The translations under genes and the position numbers were made by a program. This document shows positions 35,095-46,909 of a stretch of DNA of 64,000 nt, piece after piece. The DNA comes from Eretmocerus hayati (Eukaryota; Arthropoda; Insecta; Hymenoptera; Aphelinidae), in NCBI GenBank assembly GCA_029851415.1, contig CM056742.1, positions 94,602,748 to 94,666,747 of the forward strand, read 5' to 3'. Below the pieces are notes generated by a model. That model saw nothing but the letters and a program-made list of their open reading frames with translations, had not been told where the DNA came from and made no database searches. Numbering within the stretch: the first letter of the stretch is position 1; each line of letters begins with the position of its first letter.

Positions 35095-36032
35095 CTCCTT
35101 GTTACTTACTCTAGCTCCACATAAAATAATATTAGACTAATAATTGGTCTAGGAGAGAGAGAAGACGGTATATACTCTACCGTCACACTTCAAAATATGT
35201 AAAACTTCCAGATTGGATTGAGAAGAAACACGCTGTCATTAATATAAAAAATAAAACTTCACATTGTTTCTACTGGAGCATATTACCTGGTTTATTGAGT
35301 GATAAGGCTCGATCTCACCATTCGAACGAAACTTATAACAATTCGCATTATAAAAAATACTTAAAATTTGATTCAGCGGATTTTCCGATGAAGCTGAAGC
35401 GAATCCCAAGATTCGAAAAGATGAATCGTTTATCAATCAACTGTTATGGGTTTGATTCAAAGAGAAACTTCTATCCATTATACTTGACTTCCGAAGAAAT
35501 AAATGTTCATATAAATCTGCTACTTCTCGACTCAGAAGGTGAGCATCATTATTGTTACATATCGAATTTGTCGAGACTTGTCAGCAACCAAGTTAGTAGT
35601 TACGGTCATAAGATATTTTTATGCAACCGGTGTTTGCATTGTTTTCATTCTTCAGAAAAACTCGAGTCACATCGTGAATACTGTAAGAATGTATCCGATT
35701 GCGCTGTGCGAACTCCTCCAGAAGATGACTATATTTTAAAATTCAAAGATTTTTACAAGAAAGAATTCCTACCATTCACGTTGTACGCTGATCTGGAATG
35801 TGTGTTACAAAAAATTGGTAAGAATCTCTTGACAGCGTCGGATTCGGAGAAAAGATTGAGACGTTCCAAGATCATTGAGAATGTACTCCAAAAGCATTGT
35901 CCATACTCTCTCGGGCTATATTTTCATTGTGAACATGACGTAAGCAAATGTTTCTATGAGCTCATTGAAGGTAAAGATGTAGCTAGCAAGTTTGCCATCA
36001 GGCTAGGAGAGATCGCAAAAATAGTTGAACAG

Positions 36033-36087
36033 GTATGCATTCGAGAGATTATTTTCAGTTCAGCATGACTCATCTCACCATTTTCAG
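36033..36087 (+). other. Intron, 55 nt, in polB
   Basis: GTATGC donor and TTTTCAG acceptor. Splicing joins the two open frames at phase 0 inside conserved polymerase sequence. Confidence 0.75.
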
Positions 36088-36217
36088 GAGTTGGGAAATA
36101 TTGTGCAATTAGAGCTCAGTTACGACGATGACTTACTGATTCAAATCACAGAGAATTGTCATATTTGTGATCAGCCTCTGGAAGACGATCGAGTATTAGA
36201 TCACTGTCATTTCACAG

Positions 36218-36282
36218 GTAATGCTGTTCGCCTCGTTTTATGATTCACGACTAATTGCTTACCTTTTTGGGTCGATTTCGAG
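36218..36282 (+). other. Intron, 65 nt, in polB
   Basis: GTAATG donor, CTAAT branch-like word at about 36251 and TTTCGAG acceptor. Splicing rejoins the HCHFTG region with the following SQCNL region. Confidence 0.75.
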
Positions 36283-39200
36283 GTGGGGCGAATAGCCAGT
36301 GCAATCTCTTGTATCGCAAGTCCTTCAATTTTCCAATAATACTGCACAATGGGGAAAAGTATGATTTTCACCTGCTAATTAAGAGTTTGGTAGAAGATCT
36401 TCCAGGAGATATCAAGGTTATACCACATAACATGGAAAATTATTTAGCCATCTTCAAAAGAGTAGAAGGAACTCGAATAAGATTGACTTTTCTAGACTCT
36501 TTCACATTTTTGAGCGAAAGTTTGAAAAAGTTAGGGGCTTATCTGGAGGACGACAAGAAACACTCCCTATGGCATAGTTTCCGGGAAGAACTTCATTCGA
36601 TTTCTGAGAGAACTGGTGAAAACGTGGAAGATTTGTTCAAGTTAGTAACCCGTAAATCTGTTTTTCCATACGACTACCTGGATTCATCCAACAAGCTCAA
36701 GCAAACATCTTATCCACGCAAGATTGATTTTTATAACATACTAACCGATTTCTACATTTCCGACTCTAATTATGAGCATGGGTTCAAGTTTGGCAAACTT
36801 TTGGTTGCACCGATCTACGAGAATACAGTAATTTGTATCTCAAAATAGATGTATTACTTCTTTGCGACGTTTTCACAAATTTTAGAAAGTCTGCACATGA
36901 AAGTTATGGTCTCGATCCAGCTCATTATCTCTCGCTCCTCGGTTATTCTATGAGCGCTATGCTATATTTGACAAGAGTAGAATTGGGAATACTTTGTGAT
37001 AAGGATCAAATCATCATGTTTGAGAGGATGCTGCGTGGTGGTATATCACAGAGCTCGCTTAGATTTGTGGAAGCCAATAACATTTATCTCCCAAATTAAG
37101 ATCCTAGCAAACCAACAAGTCACATGCTATACGTGGATGCTAACAGTCTAAATGCAACAGCTATGTGCGAACCGCTCCCATATGGAAACTTTGCGAGGGT
37201 GGAAAATCCTTCAAGTTTTGATGTTACACTCGTAAGGGATGACTCAGAGATTGGATACATTATCGAATGCAATTTAGACTATCCTAAAGAGTTACATATT
37301 TTACACGAGGATTACCCGTTCTGTGCTGAGAAAATGGTAGCTCCCAATGGACATTCTGACAACGAAAAATTGTTACTGACTCTGCTACCCAAAGAGAACT
37401 ATGTGATTTATTATCGTAATCTGAAACAAGCGTTGAATCACGGTCTTATTCTGAAAAAAATTAGTCGAGTGCTCCAATTCAGCCAGAAGCCTTTTATGAA
37501 ACCTTACATCGAGAAAAACATTTTCTTCCGACAAAATGCTAAGGATGCTTTCGAAAAATCTATGTACAAAACCATGTCTAATAACGTCTATGGTAAAACG
37601 ATTGAAAACATTCGGGAGCGGAAGACTGTGCTGTTAAAAAGTAAGTGGGATACTAGATTTGGTGCTGAAAATTATATTTCTCATCCCCATTTTGATAGAC
37701 TTATAATATTCGACAAGAACTTTGTTGCCATCTCTATGAAACCTGTGAACGTAATGTATAATGTAGCTATTTTCGTTGGGCTGTGCACACTCGAGCTCTC
37801 GAAAACTATTATGTATTCTTTTCATTATGATTCCATGTTGAAGCTATTTACAAAGAATCCGGGAGACTGTTCCTTATGCTATACAGACACTGACTCAATG
37901 ATCTATTTTCTTAGGAATATATGTATATATGAAGACCTGTTGAAGCCTTATGGCGAACAGTATTTCGACACATCTGATTATGCACCAGACAACCCTTACA
38001 AAATACCTTTGCTCAACAAAAAAGTCTTAGGAAAGTTCTCGGATGAGATGCATGGACTACCAATAAGAGCTGCTGTATTCATAAAATCCAAGCTCTACAG
38101 TATTGACACGCTGGACTCGGAAAAGTGTGTTGGGAAAGGGATTACTAGGTCAATATTGAGGAACAAGCTCACCTTTGCAGATTATAAAAACTGTTTATTC
38201 AATCAAGATTCAATGTACATTGATCAAACTACCATACGATCTTTGAAGCATAATGTATGCACCATACGCTAGCGCAAGCTGGCACTTCCATCGAGCGATG
38301 ATAAACGTGTCTGTCACAGCGATCGTATACATACTTTTGCATACGGTGATTACCGGCTACAATAAATGCTCTTACTCAAGTATATCAGATTTCTTACACC
38401 AACTCGTCTGTTTCATTCGATACCACTCTACAAAAACCTGATTCCCTTTCCTTCGTAAAATTTTTTCAACGAGAAATACGTTGGGATTTCTCACGTGAGC
38501 AAGCTCTGATTCATAGAAACACCCTGCAATCTCCTCTTTTTCATAATCTTCAAGAAGGTACGTGGGCGGATTGGTTTGCTGTACTCGATATATCATGAAC
38601 GTTTCCGCACTCCAATGAGGTAGATATCCTTTGTCGATGAGAGACTTGTATTTGCTTATACGTAATATGTCACTAACCATGAATTTGAATTTTCATTACT
38701 GTGGAGTTAGCCTGGGTAAGCTCTGGCCTGGCATTAAGGTAGTCTGCAATAACGGTGTCTGACGCAAACGTGGAAAAACGTGCGTCCAACGGGTTTACAA
38801 GATGTGTCATTGATATTTAGTGATGTGGATGATGTCTGGAGGGCAGTCGAAGGTAGTCTGATTTTCCACGCACAATTTTCCATAGTTTTCAGTGATGGAC
38901 GCAGGGCGGATATAACGCGAAGATTTTAAGATGGTTTTTTTGCGTTCTGGGATTGTCTGATGAAATTGTGCGTCGAGGAAAACACTGCGGACGATGAGGT
39001 ATGAGTGTTTACTACCGATATACATTATTTCTGAGGATCGGTCAAGACTTGGTTCCGCGTATTTTCCGAGTTTTCCAGCAGGGCGACCTGTAGCGCGGCG
39101 GTTTGTCTTGATGAATGAGTCTAGCGAGACCCTTGGTTCCATCAGAGAGTGGTGAGGAAGTCGGAATAAACTCCCTGGGACATGTTGTAGTTGTTTCATC

Positions 39201-39404
39201 AAGAGCCGGGGAGAGATCGTGCCAATATTTCCCGAATTTTCCACCCGAAACCATGGAATCCACTTGTATCTGAGGTATTTGGCCGCCCCACACAGCCGAT
39301 CCCATTTATGCTTGGGGGAAAATACTGTAAATTGGTAGCTGAGAGTGCATAGGAACGATATCGATCATTTCCAAAGCCCGCTTATGGCTTGAACACCCGT
39401 ATTT

Positions 39405-40845
39405 CCCGAGTTTCCCGCTGGATATCATACGAATACCATCAAATATGAGTTATTCTGGGTCATTAACCGAGGTAGAAGAATTTGTGCCTCGGGAAAAACA
39501 CCGCGAATGAGGAAATACACATGCCTAGTACCGATATCAATTATTTTCGAGGCTCGGTCAAGACTTCGTTCCACGTATTTTCCGAGTTTTCCAGTAGGAC
39601 GGCCTGTAGCGTGGTGGTTTGTCTTGATAAATGAGCCAAGCAACACTCTAAATTCCATCAAAGAGTGGTGGGAGCGTTGAAAGGAACTCCCGGAAACATG
39701 CTGTAGTTAATTTATCGAGAGCCGGGGAGAGATCGTGCCAATATTTCCCGAATTTTCCACCCGAAACCATGGAATCCACCTTGTATGTGAGGTATTTGGC
39801 CGCCCCACACAGCCGATCCCATTTATGCTTGGGGGAAAATACTGTAGATTGGTAGCTGAGAGTGCATAGGAACGGTATCGATCATTTCCAAAGCTCGTTT
39901 ATGGCTTGAACACCCGAATTTCCCGAGTTTCCTGCTGGATATCATACGAATACCATCAAATATGAGTTATTCTGGGTCATTAACCGAGGTAGAAGAATTT
40001 GTGCCTCGGGAAAAACACCGCGAATGAGGAGATACACATGCCTAGTACCGATATCAATTATTTTCGAGGCTCGGTCAAGACTTCGTTCCACGTATTTTCC
40101 GAGTTTTCCAGTAGGACGGCCTGTAGCGTGGTGGTTTGTCTTGATAAATGAGCCAAGCAACACAGTAAATTCCATCAAAGAGTGGTGGGAGCGTTGAAAA
40201 GAACTCCCGGAAACATGCTTAGTTAATTTATCGAGAGCCGGGGAGGGATCGTGCCAATATTTCCCGAATTCCCCACCCAAAACCATGGAATCCACCCTAA
40301 ATCTGAGGTATTTGGCCGCCCCACACAGCTAATCCAATTTATGCTCGGGGAAAAACACTGTAAATTGGTGGCTGAGGGTGCATAGGAACGATATCGATCT
40401 TTCCCAAAGCCCGCTGATGGCTTGGCCACCCGTATTTCCCGAGTTTCCCGCTGGATATCATACGAATACCATCAAATAAGAGTTATTCTGGGTCATTAAC
40501 CGAGGTAGAAGAATTTGTGCCTTGGGAAAAACACCGCGAATGAGGAGATACACATGCCTAGTACCGATATCAATTATTTTCGAGGCTCGGTCAAGACTTG
40601 GTTCCGCGTATTTTCCGAGTTTTCCAGTAGGGTGACGTCTAGCGCGGCGGCTTGTCTTGATAAATGAGCCTAGCAAAACCCTTAATTCCATCAGAGAGTG
40701 GTGAGAGAGTTGTAATAAACTCCCTGGAACATGTCGTAGCTGTTTCATCGAGAGCCGGGGAGAGATCGTGCCAATATTTTCCGAATTTCCCACCCGAAAC
40801 CATGGAATCCACGCTAAATCTGAGGTATTTGGCCGCCCCATTCGA
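39405..40845. repeat. Tandem ~516-bp units, left arm of the foldback
   Basis: CCATCAAATATGAGTTATTC recurs at about 39436, 39952 and 40468 (the last copy as AATAAGAG). GGTATTTGGCCGCCCCACAC recurs near 39271, 39791, 40306 and 40825. The copies are highly similar, so this part expanded recently. An outer, more diverged half-unit precedes them at 38880-39400. Confidence 0.85.
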
Positions 40846-41169
40846 ATTTCCCGCTTGATGTCATATGAAGACCATCGTATTTGTGCTATTCTGGCTCGTA
40901 AACCGAGGTAGAGGGATTCGTGCTTCGGAAAAAACATCTCGGAAAGAGAGATAGGGTTGTTCTATAATCGCATAACATGATATTCAGTGGGGAGAACGAC
41001 TCGATTCCGAGTTGCACGTGATGATTCCATGTGGAATGATCAGAAAGATCGCAGAACCAAGCCATGATGGAACGTCAAGGAATATCGATACACAAAACCT
41101 CCATGTACTTATCCGTGATGTTTTTCATGAGGCACAAATTCTTCTACATCGGTTCACAACCCAGAATAA

Positions 41170-43440
41170 CTCATATTTGATGGTATTCGTATGATATCCA
41201 GCGGGAAACTCGGGGATATACGGGTGTCCTAGCCATCAGCAGGCTTTGGAAATGATCGATATCGTTCCTATGCACCCCAAGCTACCAATTTACAGTGTTT
41301 TTCCCCGAGCATAAATTGGATTGGCTGTGTGGGGCGGCCAAATACCTCAGATTTAGGGTTGATTCCATGGTTTTGGGTGGGAAATTCGGGAAATATGGGC
41401 ACGATCTCTCCCCGGCTCTCGATAAATTAACTACAGCATGTCCCTGGGAGTTCCTTTCAACGCTCCCACCACTCTCTGATGGAATCTAGTGATTTATTAG
41501 ACTCATTCATCAAGACAAACCGCCACGCTACAGGCCGTCGTACTGGAAATTTCGGAAAATACGCGGCAACGAGTCTTCACCAGGCCTCTGAAATAATTTA
41601 TATCGGTACTAGGGATGTATATCTACTCATTCGCGGTGTTTTTCCCGAGGCACGAATTCTCCTGGCCCGGTTAATGACCCAGACTAACTCATATTTGATG
41701 GTATTCGTATGATATCCAGATGGAAACTCGGGAAATACGGGTGGCCAAGCCATCAGCAGGCTTTGGAAATGATCGATATCGTTCCTATGCACCCTCAGCC
41801 ATCAATTTACAGTGTTTTCCCCCAGCATAAATAGGATAAGCTGTGTGGGGCGGCCAAATACCTGAGATTCAGCGTGGATTCCATGGTTTCGGGTGGGAAA
41901 TTCGGAAAATATTCGCACGATCTCTTCCTGGCTCTCGATAAATTAACTACAGCATGTTTCCGGGAGTTCCTTTCAACGCTCCCACCACTCTTTGATGAAA
42001 TTTAGTGTTTTGCTTGGCTCATTTATCAAGACAAACCACCACGCTACAGGCCGTCCTACTGGAAAACTCGGAAAATACGCGGAACGAAGTCTTGACCGAG
42101 CCTCGAAAATAAATCATATCGGTACTAGGCATGTATATCTACTCATTCGCGGTGTTTTTCCCGAGGCACAAATTCTCCTACCCCGGTTAATGACCCAGAC
42201 TAACTCATATTTGATGGTATTCGTATGATATCCAGCGGAAAACTCGGAAAATACGGGTGGCCAAGCCATCAGCGGGCTTTGGAAATGATCGATATCATTC
42301 CTATGCACCCTCAGCCACCAATTTACAGTGTTTTTCCCCGAGTATAAATTGGATTAGCTGTGTGGGGCGGCCAAATACCTCAGATTTAGGGTGGATTCTA
42401 TGGTTTTGGGTGGGAAATTCGGGAAATATTGGCACGATCTCTCCCCGGCTCTCGATAAATTAACCACAGCATGTTTCCGGGAGTTCTTTTCAACGCTCCC
42501 ACCACTCTTTGATGCAATTTAGTGTGTTGCTTGGCTCATTTATCAAGACAAACCACCACGCTACAGGCCGTCCTACTGGGAAACTCGGAAAATACGTGGA
42601 ACGAAGTCTTGACCGAGCCTCGAAAATAATTGATATCAGTACTAGGCATGTGTATCTCCTCATTCGCGGTGTTTTTCCCGAGGCACAAATTCTTCTACCT
42701 CGGTTAATGACCCAGAATAACTCATATTTGATGGTATTCGTATGATATCCAGCGGAAAACTCGGGAGATACGGGTGTTCAAGCCATAAACGGGTTTTGGA
42801 AATGATCGATATCGTTCCTATGCACTCTCAGCTACCAATTTACTGTATTTTCCCCCAAGCATAAATGAGATCGGCTGTGTGGGGCGGCCAAATACCTCAG
42901 ATACAAGGTGGATTCCATGGTTTCGGGTGGAAAATTCGGGAAATATTGACACGATCTCTCCCCGGCTCTCGATAAATTAACTACAGCATGTTTCCGGGAG
43001 TTCCTTTCAACGCTCCCACCACTCTTTGATGGAATTTAGTGTGTTGCTTGGCTCATTTATCAAGACAAACCACCACGCTACAGGCCGTCCTACTGGAAAA
43101 CTCGGAAACTACGTGGAACGAAGTCTTGAGCGAGCCTCGAAAATAATTGATATCGGTACTAGGCATGTGTATCTCCTCATTCGCGGTGTTTTTCCCGAGG
43201 CACAAATTCTTCTACCTCGGTTAATGACCCAGAATAACTCATATTTGATGGTATTCGTATGATATCCAGCGGGAAACTCGGGAAATACGGGTGTTCAAGC
43301 CATAAGCGGGCTTTGGAAATGATCGATATCGTTCCTATGCACTCTCAGCTACCAATTCACAGTATTTTCCCCCAAGCATAAATGGGATCGGCTGCGTCGG
43401 GCGGCCAAATTCCTCAGATACAAGGTGGATTCCATGGTTT
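41170..43440. repeat. Tandem ~516-bp units, right arm of the foldback (inverted)
   Basis: Reverse-complement copies of the same unit, with GAATAACTCATATTTGATGG or a variant at about 41164, 41683, 42200, 42717 and 43234. There are one to two more units here than in the left arm, so unit number is not symmetric. Confidence 0.85.
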
Positions 43441-44616
43441 CGGGTGGAAAATTCGGGAAATATTGGCACGATCTCTCCCCGGCTCTCGATGAAACAACTA
43501 CAACATGTCCCAGGGAGTTTATTTCGACTTCCTCACCACTCTCTGATGGAATCAAGGGTCTTGCTAGACTCATTCATCAAGACAAACCGCCGCGCTACAG
43601 GTCGCCCTGCTGGAAAACTCGGAAAATACGCGGAACCAAGTCTTGACCGATCCTCAGAAATAATGTATATCGGTAGTAAACACTCATACCTCATCGTCCG
43701 CAGTGTTTTCCTTCACGCACAATTTCATCAGACAATCCCAGAGCGCAAAAAAACCATCTTAACATCTTCGCGTTATATCCGCCCTGCGTCCATCACTGAA
43801 AACTATGAAAAATTGTGCGTAGAAAATCACACTACCTTCGACTGCCCTCCAGACATCATCCACATCACAAAATATCAATGACACACCTTGTAAACCCGTT
43901 CGACGCACGTTTTTTCACGTTTGCGTCAGACACCGTTATTGCAGACTACCTTAATGCCAGGCTAGAGCTTACCCAGGCTAACTTCACAGTTATGAATTTT
44001 CTCGGCATACTCCTCCGCGCATATGCCGTAGTTAAAAGATCTGCTTCAATTTGAGCTTGATTTTTACTTTTTTCCCAAACTTCGGCTGGCTTCATTTGTA
44101 TCTTACGATGTATCGTATTATTGTATTTCTGAACAATTTTTTGTAAAAAATTCAACCAAATAAACTTGCCTTTCAGAGCAAATATCTGATAAATTTTTGA
44201 TCTCAAAGTCCTAATTACTCGTTCGCATACGCTGGCCTTCAGATTACTGTAGGTGGAATACATGTTTATGTTATTGTCTTTGATTACTTTAAAAAAATCT
44301 TTGTTATAGAATTCTCGACCTTTGTCGCCTTGTAGATTCTTAGGAGCAATTCCAGCTCTTTTCAATATTTTTTTGAAGGCCTCGGTGACTTCTGTACCAG
44401 ATTTCGACTTAATAGCCTCGGCCCACACATATTTTGAGAAAACATCGATAACTACTAGAATATTTCCATAGTTCTTGTCGTAATTCGCATACTGAATCAT
44501 AACAGCCAAGTCTAGCTGCCACAGATCATTGATCCCACGCACATCAACACAGCGACGAGGAAAATTTCTCTTGGCTGGCGCGTGGAGCTCCTTCACGAGC
44601 TGAACCTTTTCTGCAC

Positions 44617-44934
44617 TCATTGCCGCATCAATTCTTTCAATTTGGTTTCAACTCTTCCTAGACGTTTGTGGAGCTCGACTAAACTTACAGCATGCATATT
44701 TTCTTCCAGTGTACTTACTCTATCTTCGACTTTGTCCAACTGTTTGAAACAATCGTTGATTCGGAAATTGGTTTGAAAAATATTTTTTGCTTGTCTTTTC
44801 AGGCTTTTTTTCAAGTTTTCTTCAATAGATTTCAAGGTTCTTTCCAGAGCTCTTTGTTTGAGATTAATCTGAGCAATCGCTCTTTTGTGAGAAAATTCGG
44901 TGCCAATGGACCTACCGAACGTATCGATATTCAT
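44617..44934 (-). CDS. Small coiled-coil protein of the Polinton cluster
   Basis: 105 codons from the ATG at 44934 (MNIDTFGRS). The frame is open further upstream to 45015, but the MNIDTFGR start resembles the N-terminus of small proteins found in arthropod Polintons. The rest is rich in K, E and L heptads (LKQRALERTLKSIEENLK, VEDRVSTLEENM), predicting a coiled coil. It may be a fibre-like or structural accessory protein. The role is not established. Its stop overlaps the integrase ATG. Confidence 0.65.
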   Translation of the reverse strand: MNIDTFGRSIGTEFSHKRAIAQINLKQRALERTLKSIEENLKKSLKRQAKNIFQTNFRINDCFKQLDKVEDRVSTLEENMHAVSLVELHKRLGRVETKLKELMRQ

Positions 44935-45176
44935 GACTGAGCAAATTTCGATAATTACAACCAATTTATATGTATAAGAGGAGTAGGGGAGTGATGAAAT
45001 TCTATCAATTTTCATAACATTTTATTCATGATATTTGCATACAACATACGAAAGATATTCAACGGTTCTCAAAGCACATCGGAATGAGTCATTGTCGTGA
45101 TGGTCACATTCTGAATATCCGTAATCCTTGGACCAATAATCATTCGAGGCGCAATCGTATTCATCGTAAATTTTAA

Positions 45177-45569
45177 TTACATGGTAATTCGGATTGTGAA
45201 CAAGATATCCTGGTAAAAATTCTTTCGCCCATTTTTTTTTTCATCCGAATTCACGTAGACAAATGTCGCCTCCCCGTTGTTGCTCTCATCAACGATACGA
45301 CGGGCGATCCATTTTCTCTGAATCCAAGGTACATCTCCAAAGCTCCATTTAATTCCATGTATGTTGTTATACATATATCTCGCATGTCTCCCATCTCTCC
45401 AATCGAGTTCCATGTATGGAAAGGGGAGATTCACGAGATAGCATTCTTTTGACCTTGTTTCCAGATTAAGAACCGCGATTTCCTTTGGAATGAAACATGT
45501 TTCCACTCCAATGCTGAATCCTTGCAAGTCGATGGAAATATGGTTTCTCGTATATGTTGGCATCCCCAT
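45177..45569 (-). CDS. Conserved Polinton-associated protein, unknown function
   Basis: 130 codons. N-terminal HISIDLQGF followed by PKEIAVLNL and later LPFPYMELDW and GIKWSFGDVPW give a pattern I associate with small proteins of arthropod Polintons and related elements. The front IDxQGF-KE-A region is reminiscent of nuclease-like RNase H folds, but catalytic residues cannot be assigned. It overlaps the 3' part of the major capsid frame. Start at 45569 (MGMPT) or 45563. Confidence 0.6.
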   Translation of the reverse strand: MGMPTYTRNHISIDLQGFSIGVETCFIPKEIAVLNLETRSKECYLVNLPFPYMELDWRDGRHARYMYNNIHGIKWSFGDVPWIQRKWIARRIVDESNNGEATFVYVNSDEKKNGRKNFYQDILFTIRITM

Positions 45570-45579
45570 GAGTGATATT

Positions 45580-46765
45580 GGTTAACGGATTATACCTTAC
45601 AACACTATCATGCATTATTAAGCAGTAAGCCGATGTATTCTTCGGCATATTTTCTTTCGTTTGGAATTCTATACGCAAATCTATTGAGGAATGCTTGAGC
45701 GAATCGTTCTGTCTCGAGCGATCAATTACAACGACTGGTACGAGCTTGACAAGATCGGTGAGAGAAAGAGCAACTTGGCTTTCTGGAGTATCATAGTAAG
45801 ATTTTCTAAACGATGCAAACATGTGATAGAAAAGAGAGACTTGTTTATTCGCAACAAAATCTATGGAATAATTTTCCGTCGGATATTGCTCGGAATTCAG
45901 ATAAACTTTGAAACTTGTGAGCTTGCAATGATCAAATATTGTAGAAGCAAGCTCCTTGTTCTGTTTCCTGTTAGTCTGGAATGCCAATATAATGAATCGA
46001 GGTTTTTCCAAGTTGTTGGAGCTTCTCACTGACCAAACATGATTATCTGTCTCTTGAAGCAACGGTACCTCTGGAATCGACCGGCTCCGGAAAACTATAG
46101 TAAGAAAAATATTTCGATCCACCGCCTTCAATATATGGAGCTCATTCAAATCATTCAGAATGACAAAGGGCATGCACCACGTAATATTCGAGATGGTAAT
46201 TTCCGGTTCGCAGTCAGCATGCACCACGATTACGGCATCGTGATCCGTCTTTGATCGAATGAGAATCAACTCATGTTTCGAGTGAATCACCATCTTTTTG
46301 AAATCTTCGCAAAAACCAAAGATTCTCTTCAATGATATACAAAAAAGTCGAAAGCATAATTGGTTTTATCTACATTATAATCACCAAGGTTCCAGCAAGC
46401 GTGAGTCAGAGATTTTCCTTCGCTCCGCGAAACCGATAAATAACTTTAAGAGTAGTCGTGAGCCCAACATGCTTGCAAGTATCTATACAAAAGCCATTCA
46501 ATAAATAATGTATTTCTGCGAATAGAAATAGTACAAAATTATTCACGCACGTGATGCTAGCATCTTTGTCATAATTAATCTTCCCACTGATATATAAATA
46601 GCTCTCGCTCGGTAAAACAAACATATCTTGTGATTGAATCGCAATTCTGATCTCGTCGCTCTTGTTATAGCTATGAGGAGTATATGGATTGAAAAATCTC
46701 ACATCTTTCTTGACAATCCGCTCGTCGACTTGTGGGTTGTCGAAAATATCAAGAGCGTCCTCCAT
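45580..46765 (-). pseudogene. mcp: Polinton major capsid protein (double jelly-roll), frameshifted
   Basis: The N-terminus at 46765 contains RFFNPYTPHSYNKSDEIRI and YLYISGKI. After two frame changes (near 46405-46425 and near 46330) the frame continues with GFCEDFKKM, LILIRSKTDHDAVI, PRFIILAFQTNRKQNKE, VVVIDRSRQNDSLKH and AYCLIMHDSVVRYNPLTNI. This is the pattern of the Polinton major capsid, often labelled F54H12.2-like in arthropod gene sets. About 430 codons in total, full length by span, but broken. The C-terminal frame runs past its usual end to 45466 because its stop is lost or displaced. Confidence 0.85.
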
Positions 46766-46909
46766 TTTTTCGCACTTTGAATCCCAATGAACGTAGAAAT
46801 CTCACGTTTGCAGGAGTCAACGGAATCCTAGGCTTGTCCGATGTAGCTTTGACTGAAGGTGGGTGGCGAATGACTGTTGTTCTTGTGCAACCTCTATTAT
46901 TATATACGA

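Larger units (their letters stand above)
35125..38365 (+). pseudogene. polB: Polinton/adintovirus-type protein-primed DNA polymerase B, decayed
   Basis: Family B polymerase that would copy the linear element genome from a protein primer. An N-terminal region has a C2H2-like finger (CNRCLHCFHSSEKLESHREYC spacing). It also has exonuclease-domain words such as LYADLECVL, the HCHFTG region, DVLLLCDVF and YVDANSLNA, and the catalytic CYTDTDSM palm motif near 37880. Two short spliceosomal introns fit the frame: 36033-36087 and 36218-36282. Lesions: a one-base deletion near 36790, an in-frame TAA at 37097 and an in-frame TAG at 38270; the homologous C-terminus continues to a TAA at 38363. Open sequence extends upstream of the first Met to about 35125. 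The true start is not seen, so the left end of the element may be lost. Confidence 0.9.
38695..43992. mobile_element. 5.3-kb foldback element with 9-bp target duplication in the integrase gene
   Basis: The ends are ATTACTGTGGAGTTAGCC at 38695 and, on the other strand from 43992, ATAACTGTGAAGTTAGCC. The arms run inward as one giant inverted repeat of about 2.3-2.6 kb each, with the centre near 41000. The flanks TGAATTTTC occur at 38686-38694 and 43993-44001. A 9-bp duplication and long palindromic arms fit a non-autonomous Mutator-like (MULE) foldback. Each arm contains tandem ~516-bp units. No transposase is recognised. Confidence 0.9.
38372..44620 (-). pseudogene. int: Polinton integrase, split by a 5.3-kb insertion
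   Basis: The N-terminal and core part (44620 to about 44002) holds an rve integrase core with acidic residues in LWQLDLAVM, LQGDKGREF and SVCERVIRTL. The C-terminal part (38685-38372) is a chromodomain-like tail with KYKSLIDKGYLPHWS, VEKILRRKGNQVFVEWYRM and a stop at 38372. The two parts are separated by the foldback element 38695-43992 and a 9-bp duplication. Subtracting 5307 bp from the span leaves 942 nt (313 codons plus stop), so the gene appears otherwise open. It would integrate the element DNA into chromosomes. Its start overlaps the stop of the preceding coiled-coil gene by four bases (ATGA). Confidence 0.92.

Noticed and set aside
35239..35436. Minus-strand ORF overlapping the start of polB
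   Set aside because: Antisense to a conserved polymerase region.
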